Below are positions 38,614-44,316 of a stretch of DNA of 44,316 bases, one piece after another. The DNA lies in the NCBI GenBank assembly GCA_035547395.1, contig DASZVA010000007.1:1-44316 (forward strand). Direction: 5' to 3'. Source of the stretch: CALREJ01 sp035547395 (GTDB lineage: Bacteria; Patescibacteriota; Gracilibacteria; Peribacterales; Peribacteraceae). The stretch's first letter is position 1. The number at the start of each line of letters is the position of its first letter. Made by a program: the position numbers and the translations under genes. Under the pieces are notes generated by a model. The model was not told the DNA's origin. It saw only the letters and a program-made list of their open reading frames with translations, and did no database searches.

Positions 38614-41600
38614 TGCCAACGGGTCAGCAATCTATAGCGATTGATGAGGAAGATCCCCGATAGAGCACAGGCGCTTGCGGCAAGAATGGACAAGAGAGAC
38701 GCATCCCCTCCCTCGATGCCGGACACGGACGCCGTCAGGGCTGATGCGGATTGCTGCTGATAACCGACCGTCTTGCCGCTGCCGGCATTCACCCATCCGC
38801 AATCTTTGCCGTAGAGCTGATGCTCGGACGCGCGGACAAAGAGCGTCACCATTTCGGCACGATTGATGGTGCGATTCGGATGCGCATCGTGCGCGGCGCC
38901 CTCTCCCTGCAGAATGCAGTGATCGGCTGCCGCCTGCAGGTATGGTGCGTACCAGGCGTCTTTGGAAACGTCCGGGAAGACCGGCGCAAGGTGCATCGGC
39001 GCAATGCCCTCGAAGCGCATGATCATGGCGATTGCCTCCGCGCGGGTCGCGGTATTGGCCGGCTTGAAGTCGCACGGATGCGTGCCGTAACAATTGTTGT
39101 AACCAAGGATCCAGCCCTGCTTCGCGCTGTCCTCCGCGGGCTGGAAGTACCAGGCGCTTCGCGGCACGTCGTCGAAGCTCGGCGTCTGAACGACCGCATG
39201 CTGCTTGTTCCCGAGCTTCGTGAGCACCTGTGCAAACTCGGACCGGAGCGCGGAATCATCGGGCCGGAAGAACTGCTGCGTCTTGTCGAGAATTCCCTGA
39301 TCGACGAATGCCTGCACGGCGGATGCAAACCAGTCCGTCGGCGACACGTCCTTATAAGGAAGCGCGGGCGCGGCGCCGTGATATGGCACGTCGATGTAGC
39401 ATTGATTGATGCCCTGCGCCTCCGCGGGCGTCAGCGTCTGCGTGTAGTACGTGCCGTCCGGCAGCTGCTTGCGCTCAATGATCGTGGGGAGAGACGCCGC
39501 CGGAAGATTATCGACGGTCGACGGGACAGGCGGACGTCTGCCACCTGCGGGCGGATTTGACGTATCGGATGTCGCGGGGCAGGAGGCCGGAACAGTCACG
39601 ACCGTCGTGCCGCTGCCGGACGTCAGGTGCATGAAGGTATAGGCGACCGTGCTCATCGTGAGGCCGTTGACGTCGCTGGCATCGATCGTGATCGCGTAGG
39701 GAATATTGTTCTCGATCGCCGCGGGCAATGTGATGGTCACCGCGTAATCCGCCGATGTTCCCGTAATGGAGACGAGCGGACTGGAGCCCGTCAGCACGAG
39801 CGGACTGCTCGTGACGGCTGCGCCGGTCCCGATCAGTTTCACTTTGATGCTGCTTGAATCGATGCCCGCGCCGGAGTCTTTCACGTGGAATGCGATCGTG
39901 TCGCTCAAGCCGGCGCTGGTCGTGAACCGCGACGGATTTTCCGAGTCAACGGAGCACGTGCTGCAGCTGCTGGCGATGGTAAAGGAATACGATTTCGTGC
40001 CGGTATTCGGAGTGGATGCCAGATCCCGGGCGCTCAACGCAACCGTCACCGTCTGATTGCCGGTGAAGTTCGACGCCGGGTTGATCGTGATCGTGTAGCT
40101 GCTGGAAGTCCCGGTGTAGCTGAATTCACTGTCGCCGACGCCGTAGGACGTTCCGTTGATCGACGCGGTCGTGTTATTGATATCAATGCCCGCGCCGCTG
40201 TCGCTCACCGTAAAGACGATGTTGCTGTCCGCGGCGACGTTGTCCGCGCCGCTCGCCGGACTCAGATTGAAGAACGCGGGCGGAATGGTATCGGCAGTCG
40301 TAAAGGAATACGTGTCCGTGCTCATGACGTTCGGCGGACTGTGCAGGTCGGATGCATCGACGCTCACCTGCACCGTCTGGTTTTGCGCGAACGGCGCCGC
40401 CGGCGTGATCGTGACTGTGCGGTCGGCGGAGATGCCCGTGATCGCCGTATGTCCGTCGCCCTGCTGATACGTAATCGGCGATCCGGTGCCGGCCGTGACC
40501 GTCACGCGGATGCTGCTGGAATCAACGCCGAGACCCGGCGTCACGCCCGCGTCATTTTTGTAATCCTTGATATGCAGGACGATCGTCGTGCTCGTGGCAA
40601 CGCCCGTCGCGCCGGACGCGGGATTCAGATTCTGCACGTACGGCGCGTCGGTATCGTCCTCCGTCGTGAACTGCCACGTCTGCGATCCTTTGTTCGGCGT
40701 CGGAGACGCGAGATCGGCCCCCGACGCGATCACGGTATAGGTCGTGTTGTAGTTGAGCGTCCCCGGGCTGACGGACGCGTTGCAGCTGGCGGTGCGGTTG
40801 CTATTCGTCACGACGCAGCCGCTCTTCGTCGTCGTTTTGAGAACACCATCCAGTTTCGTCAGAATGGAACCGGAATTGACACCGGCGCCGGCGTCATTGA
40901 TCGTGTAGGAAATGCCGCTCGTGACGGAGACGTTCGTAGCGCTGGCCGCGGGATTCAAACTGCTGAAGGTCGGCCCCGACACGTCGTCTGCGAGCGCCAG
41001 CGACAGATTCTGTACGGCATCCAGCGCGTCGGTGCCGTTGCCTCCCTGCTCCGCCATGTTGGTATCAGTCGTGGAGCCGAGCGTGAAACTGAAATTCATG
41101 TGGAAGCTGCCGCTTGCGGTCAGCACTTTCCAGTAGACGTGGCCGAGCACTGCGTCTGCGGGTGCCGCGCCGGTGTTGACCGGGTTGCTGCCGGACGGAT
41201 CGTACCCCGTCACTTCGATGGTGCTGCCCGAAATCGTGTTGGCCGGATACGACGGAAAGAGATTGTCCGTCACGATGCCGGTTGCCCCCACCGTACAACC
41301 CGAGTCGGTGTAGGGTGCGACGTATGTATTGTTGTAAGGCAGGACGATGTCGACGGAGTTCGCGTTGAGGTTGTCGGTCTGCACGCGGATGTCGGTACGG
41401 AAGCAGCGCCCCACGTAGAACGTCGAACCGTTGTCGGATGTTTCCAGCTTGATGATCTGTCCGGCCGCGGCGAACGCGGAGGACAGATGCAGATTCAATC
41501 CGGCGGCGATCATTCCGAAAAAAATCAGGGTGCTTCCGGCCGACCATGCGAAATGCCGCAGGTTTTTTCTCACGAGAAAACGGACGTCCGCTGCATCGAC

Positions 41601-41663
41601 GAACCGACGGCCTTTGCGCGGCGTCCTGCGTGAAGCCGGTGCGGATGTGCGTTTAGATGTCAC
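38610..41663 (-). CDS. SLH-domain surface protein with cohesin-like region and four Ig-like repeats
   Basis: 1017 residues. A basic N-terminus and hydrophobic segment (about 38-60) end at SSAFAAAGQ, a likely signal cleavage site. Residues about 68-225 resemble a cohesin: FYVGRCFRTDIRVQTDNLNA, VDIVLPYNN, and VLGHVYWKVL before a final strand. Four Ig-like domains of the SbsA/Big_5 kind follow at about 230-335, 338-456, 458-563 and 570-680 (repeats of PxxxNLxPASGAtnV and SDSGAGID). A Pro-rich linker leads to three SLH motifs at about 768-817, 828-885 and 895-945 (FDDVPRSAWYF, FPDVSKDAWY). A last hydrophobic segment with basic end is at 988-1017. Its ATG overlaps the dockerin gene by 11 bp, so the two are co-expressed. 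It probably forms or attaches an S-layer-like coat. Confidence 0.85.
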   Translation of the reverse strand: MTSKRTSAPASRRTPRKGRRFVDAADVRFLVRKNLRHFAWSAGSTLIFFGMIAAGLNLHLSSAFAAAGQIIKLETSDNGSTFYVGRCFRTDIRVQTDNLNANSVDIVLPYNNTYVAPYTDSGCTVGATGIVTDNLFPSYPANTISGSTIEVTGYDPSGSNPVNTGAAPADAVLGHVYWKVLTASGSFHMNFSFTLGSTTDTNMAEQGGNGTDALDAVQNLSLALADDVSGPTFSSLNPAASATNVSVTSGISYTINDAGAGVNSGSILTKLDGVLKTTTKSGCVVTNSNRTASCNASVSPGTLNYNTTYTVIASGADLASPTPNKGSQTWQFTTEDDTDAPYVQNLNPASGATGVATSTTIVLHIKDYKNDAGVTPGLGVDSSSIRVTVTAGTGSPITYQQGDGHTAITGISADRTVTITPAAPFAQNQTVQVSVDASDLHSPPNVMSTDTYSFTTADTIPPAFFNLSPASGADNVAADSNIVFTVSDSGAGIDINNTTASINGTSYGVGDSEFSYTGTSSSYTITINPASNFTGNQTVTVALSARDLASTPNTGTKSYSFTIASSCSTCSVDSENPSRFTTSAGLSDTIAFHVKDSGAGIDSSSIKVKLIGTGAAVTSSPLVLTGSSPLVSITGTSADYAVTITLPAAIENNIPYAITIDASDVNGLTMSTVAYTFMHLTSGSGTTVVTVPASCPATSDTSNPPAGGRRPPVPSTVDNLPAASLPTIIERKQLPDGTYYTQTLTPAEAQGINQCYIDVPYHGAAPALPYKDVSPTDWFASAVQAFVDQGILDKTQQFFRPDDSALRSEFAQVLTKLGNKQHAVVQTPSFDDVPRSAWYFQPAEDSAKQGWILGYNNCYGTHPCDFKPANTATRAEAIAMIMRFEGIAPMHLAPVFPDVSKDAWYAPYLQAAADHCILQGEGAAHDAHPNRTINRAEMVTLFVRASEHQLYGKDCGWVNAGSGKTVGYQQQSASALTASVSGIEGGDASLLSILAASACALSGIFLINRYRLLTRWH

Positions 41664-42300
41664 CGGTTTTGTTGAGGTTATCGACGGCGTTGGTGAGGTC
41701 GATGCCGTTCACTTTCGTGTCCTGATTGAGATCGAGACGCTCGTTGCTGCCATTAAGACCGCCTACGATGAGCGTGAGGTCGATGCCGTTCACCTTGTTG
41801 TCGCCGCTCGCGCCGTTCACGTCGCCGCTGAGCAGCGGATTGGTGCCATTGGCGGTGAAGTCGATCGTGGAGCCGCTCGTGATCGTCACGTTTGATTCCT
41901 TGCGGCGCAGATGCGAGAACCCTTTCGCGGTGATGTCGTACGTGGCGCCGTCGCTCACATTCGTAAGCTGAACGCCGCTGTACGTTCCGTTGGCTGTCGT
42001 GATGACCGTGCCAGAGAATACGTAACTCGTCTCACCCGGCTGGCGCACTTCGATGGTGAGATGCGTCGAGTTGTTGCCGGTACTCGGAATGCGTTTTTCC
42101 GGAATCGCGATGACATTGATCGGCACCGCCGAATTGGCGATGTTCAAACTCACGACCACGTTCTCGCCGTCGCTTATCTGCGCGTGCAGATTCTGCATCT
42201 GCAAAAATACCGTCGGCGCAAGCACGACCGCCCACGCGACCGTCCATGCCGCGATTCTACGCAGTGACATTTTCCGTTGGGGACGGGTCTGTCTGGGCAT
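41653..42300 (-). CDS. Exported dockerin-domain protein
   Basis: 215 residues. An N-terminal hydrophobic segment at about 15-40 ends with NLHAQIS, a likely signal peptide. A beta domain of about 110 residues (carboxypeptidase-regulatory or Ig-like, SGTVITTANGTYSGV) is followed by a type I dockerin at about 157-212. Its second calcium loop D190-L-N-Q-D194-T-K-V-N-G-I-D201 is perfect; the first has three extra residues between N162 and D167. Each loop is followed by a VNGIDLT helix start. The gene precedes and overlaps the cohesin-like/SLH gene, so the two proteins may bind each other. A second ATG at 42270 would shorten the N-terminus by ten residues. Confidence 0.87.
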   Translation of the reverse strand: MPRQTRPQRKMSLRRIAAWTVAWAVVLAPTVFLQMQNLHAQISDGENVVVSLNIANSAVPINVIAIPEKRIPSTGNNSTHLTIEVRQPGETSYVFSGTVITTANGTYSGVQLTNVSDGATYDITAKGFSHLRRKESNVTITSGSTIDFTANGTNPLLSGDVNGASGDNKVNGIDLTLIVGGLNGSNERLDLNQDTKVNGIDLTNAVDNLNKTGDI

Positions 42301-42327
42301 GTGTATGGGTGTTTCGGAAATCTCAAC

Positions 42328-42356
42328 AGTATATCAGAAAACTCCATTCAGAAGAA
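42328..42356 (-). promoter_or_regulatory. Promoter of the dockerin-SLH operon
   Basis: On the minus strand TTCTTC (42351-42356), 17 bp, TATACT (42328-42333), then 27 bases to the ATG at 42300. Confidence 0.6.
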
Positions 42357-42443
42357 CGCAGGGAGAATTGTTGGATCGCTAAAATATGGTATTGCTAACG
42401 ATGCACCCGCATGGAGCTCCTCCCCCGCAAGCGCGGCTCCCGC

Positions 42444-43487
42444 CTATTTCCGCTTCTTCATCGTCGTCTCACTGTCCTCTCCTTTCTTGTGAATCTCGAA
42501 GCGCGAGAAGAAGTATTGTACGAGGAACGAGACCAGGAAGATGAGCAGCAGAATGATCAGAACGGGTAGCAGCGGAATCACCCAAAAAGAGGTGGACACG
42601 CCGGCCAGAGTCTTGGATCCGCACGACGGATCGTTCAGACTCTGCAGATCGTTGTAGGCGGTGAAGTGCGTGGTCGCCGTGTAGCGTCCGAGCGCAAAGC
42701 GCGGGCTCCACGTGAAGTCGATCGCGCGCGTCGAATTGCGCAACACGACCCAGTCGTTGAATGGAACTTCATCGACGAGGATGCCGAAGATGTTACGGAT
42801 TTGAACGGTCCCCGTCGGCTGCATATGGACGGTGCTCGTGGCGTTGTCCGCGCTCAGGTGCAGGTAGACCGGCAGAAACCAGTTGAGACCGTAGCGCGAC
42901 GAGATGCCGCTGATCGATCCTTCTTCCGTGCATTTTCCCTCCACCGTGATGACGAACAAGCTGGCGACGCGCGACACGATGTTAAAGCCGCCGACATCGG
43001 GATTGGGATTGGGATTCGTTTTCCGCGTGACGATCAGCGCCGCCTGATGATCGCCGGGATCCACGCTCTTGGGAACGCGGACGGTGACGTCGATGAACGC
43101 GCGCTCGCCGTGATTCAGCTGCACGCTGCGGAATTCCGGCGTGATCCAGAAACGCGCGGGATACGGACCGTTCGCGTTGTCATTGAAAAACGTCGGCGTT
43201 CCTTCGCGGTTCGGGTCGGCGATGAAGTCCTCGGTGCTGAAGTTGTACGTCATCGGCTTTCCTTCGCGGTCGGTCAGCTGCACCTGTACGGTCCGCTCTT
43301 CACCGGGCGCCATGGTGAGCAAAAATCGCGTCGGACCGAGCGTGAAATCGTGCAGCACCGGCGTGTTATTTTGCATGTTGATGCGAAGTGTCGCAGGACG
43401 CAGATCGGCGCTCGCCGCAAAAACATCGGCAGTGGATGACGACAGAAGAACGGCGCTGCTCAGAAATATCGTTGCGAGACGCTTCAT
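42444..43487 (-). CDS. DUF916-like surface protein with C-terminal membrane anchor
   Basis: 347 residues from the ATG at 43487, which begins a clear signal peptide (basic MKRL, hydrophobic core to about 18, cleavage near VFAAS). The mature part has two beta-rich domains. The first contains FLLTMAPGEERTVQVQLTD and a DVTVRVPKSVDPGDHQAAL segment, much like the DUF916 peptidoglycan-binding domain of WxL-interacting proteins. The second (about 200-290) takes the place of DUF3324. A hydrophobic helix (VIPLLPVLIILLLIFLVSFL) and a basic tail anchor it in the membrane. Three in-frame GGGATT hexamers (42999-43016) encode NPNPNP. Together with the WxL-like paralogues it suggests a surface-display pair. 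Family assignment is by pattern only. Confidence 0.78.
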   Translation of the reverse strand: MKRLATIFLSSAVLLSSSTADVFAASADLRPATLRINMQNNTPVLHDFTLGPTRFLLTMAPGEERTVQVQLTDREGKPMTYNFSTEDFIADPNREGTPTFFNDNANGPYPARFWITPEFRSVQLNHGERAFIDVTVRVPKSVDPGDHQAALIVTRKTNPNPNPDVGGFNIVSRVASLFVITVEGKCTEEGSISGISSRYGLNWFLPVYLHLSADNATSTVHMQPTGTVQIRNIFGILVDEVPFNDWVVLRNSTRAIDFTWSPRFALGRYTATTHFTAYNDLQSLNDPSCGSKTLAGVSTSFWVIPLLPVLIILLLIFLVSFLVQYFFSRFEIHKKGEDSETTMKKRK

Positions 43488-43534
43488 CGGTTGCAGAGCG
43501 TACGGCATGCGGCAGGTTTGCTCAAGATCGTTCT

Positions 43535-43575
43535 TTGATTCGCATTGCGCTGCGGTGCTACTCTCTGTCTGATCC
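43535..43575 (+). promoter_or_regulatory. Promoter of the LemA-like gene
   Basis: TTGATT (43535-43540), 18 bp, TACTCT (43559-43564), then 11 bases to the ATG at 43576. The leader would be only about five bases. Confidence 0.5.
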
Positions 43576-44133
43576 ATGAAAAAACCTGCATTGCTTTTCG
43601 CGCTTCTGGTCATTGCGATCGTCGGGATCATCGCCTACGCGCAGTATCGTCAGAGAGCCCTGATGGCTGACCTGACGCGTGAAACCGACGCCATCGCCGC
43701 CGGATATAAGACGCTGGCCGATCGCGACCTGCGGCCGCTTGCCGCGACGCATGCATTGACCGACGGCCAGTCGGCGGCCGTTCAAACGGTCGCGCAGCGG
43801 ATGAAAGATCCGGCGGCAACGCAGCCGCTCGCGCAAAAGGTGGCGGATATCCACGACGTGCAGATGGCCCTCGTCCGGTTCCTGCGGGATGTAACACCCA
43901 CGCAGCCCTTCGCCCAGTCCGCCGAACTTGCCGATCTGCAGAAAGAGATGGGCAAAGACGGCCGGATGCGCGGACTCCTCGATGCGTATAACCAAACGGC
44001 CAAAGAATGGAACGACACGCAATCGACCGGCGTGACGATGCTCACAAGCGATATTCTTCGGAAAAAGAGCAATCCGCTGCCTTATTTGCGCTTCGACGGA
44101 GAGATGGAATATTTCACGGTGATTCATCTGTAA
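43576..44133 (+). CDS. LemA-like membrane-anchored coiled-coil protein
   Basis: 185 residues: a short basic N-terminus, one transmembrane helix (about 5-23, LLFALLVIAIVGIIAYAQY), then helices. The length, the out-facing helical domain and the C-terminal pattern LLDAYNQTAKEW...LPYLRFDGEMEYF resemble LemA, where YN, a variable stretch and a final aromatic-rich tail are conserved, but the central LIPNL motif of LemA is not present. It could be a divergent LemA or an unrelated single-pass protein. It diverges from the DUF916-like gene across 88 bp. Function unknown. Confidence 0.6.
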   Translation: MKKPALLFALLVIAIVGIIAYAQYRQRALMADLTRETDAIAAGYKTLADRDLRPLAATHALTDGQSAAVQTVAQRMKDPAATQPLAQKVADIHDVQMALVRFLRDVTPTQPFAQSAELADLQKEMGKDGRMRGLLDAYNQTAKEWNDTQSTGVTMLTSDILRKKSNPLPYLRFDGEMEYFTVIHL

Positions 44134-44316
44134 GATTCCGTCCAGCAATCCAAAAGCCCGGTAAACGGTACAAAAGTTCAGAGAGATCCGCGACAAAATA
44201 TATCAATCTACAACAAACCATACGGTTGAAAAGGCCCCGGGCCGGTGCGCCGATGATCGTCCTTGCGCACGCATCAGACGCCGGAAGAGCGCGCATCGGG
44301 GACCGGTGACTTTTGT
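44134..44316. other. No feature recognised at the right edge
   Basis: About 180 bp after the LemA-like gene. The only structure noticed is the GC palindrome GGCCCCGGGCC at about 44234-44244. No gene start is clear. Confidence 0.4.

Noticed and set aside
39885..41633. 582-codon open frame opposite the SLH protein
   Set aside because: Arg-rich low-information translation that mirrors the Ig/SLH repeats on the other strand.

Overview
The window is a surface-glycan and cell-envelope island from a bacterium of roughly 55% GC that uses the standard code (TGA is a frequent stop). I suspect a Candidate Phyla Radiation lineage of the Peregrinibacteria/Peribacteria type. The reasons are single-pass surface proteins with dockerin, SLH and DUF916-like domains, many apparently leaderless genes with a TANNNT box six bases before the start, almost no Shine-Dalgarno sequences, ATGA-coupled genes, and short thymidylyltransferase and DUF2304 genes. 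This assignment is inference; no rRNA or ribosomal protein gene is present to confirm it.

Layout. 73-5701 (minus) is a tight five-gene operon: GDP-mannose 4,6-dehydratase, a ColD-type dehydratase (PLP lysine replaced by His), a GDP-fucose/colitose synthase-type reductase, a GT2 and a GT-C membrane transferase. It reads as a GDP-L-colitose (3,6-dideoxy sugar) pathway with its transferases. 5851-9930 (plus) holds an AsnB-type amidotransferase, a methyltransferase and a Wzx-like flippase. 9933-16716 holds a methyltransferase, a GT4, a GT-C protein, two sugar-nucleotide epimerases and a GT2. 16760-21969 holds a GT4 and a plus-strand cassette: Gfo/Idh dehydrogenase, a FemAB-like/DegT fusion, a hexapeptide acyltransferase and a DegT aminotransferase, the last three chained by ATGA overlaps. 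21964-26123 (minus) is one GT2 and three GT4 enzymes. 26324-28039 is the divergent rfbB/rfbA pair for dTDP-4-keto-6-deoxyglucose. 28111-34655 (minus) holds two GT4, a DUF2304 protein, a GT2 and a 956-residue GT-C-like protein.

34765-36470 carries sufS and sufU for Fe-S assembly, followed by tRNA-Thr(GGT) and about 380 bp of degenerate tRNA-Thr-like copies and palindromic repeats. 36974-43487 (minus) encodes surface proteins: two tandem paralogues with an EF-hand-like loop, a 1017-residue protein with a cohesin-like region, four Ig-like domains and three SLH motifs, a dockerin protein co-transcribed with it, and a DUF916-like protein. A LemA-like protein follows on the plus strand.

Together the genes make unusual activated sugars (GDP-colitose-like, dTDP-6-deoxy, acylated amino sugars), polymerise and decorate them with at least 14 glycosyltransferases, flip them, and display a protein layer probably held by SLH and calcium-dependent dockerin contacts. 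Intergenic (CCTARY)n hexamer tracts sit directly in front of several -10 boxes and may tune expression.
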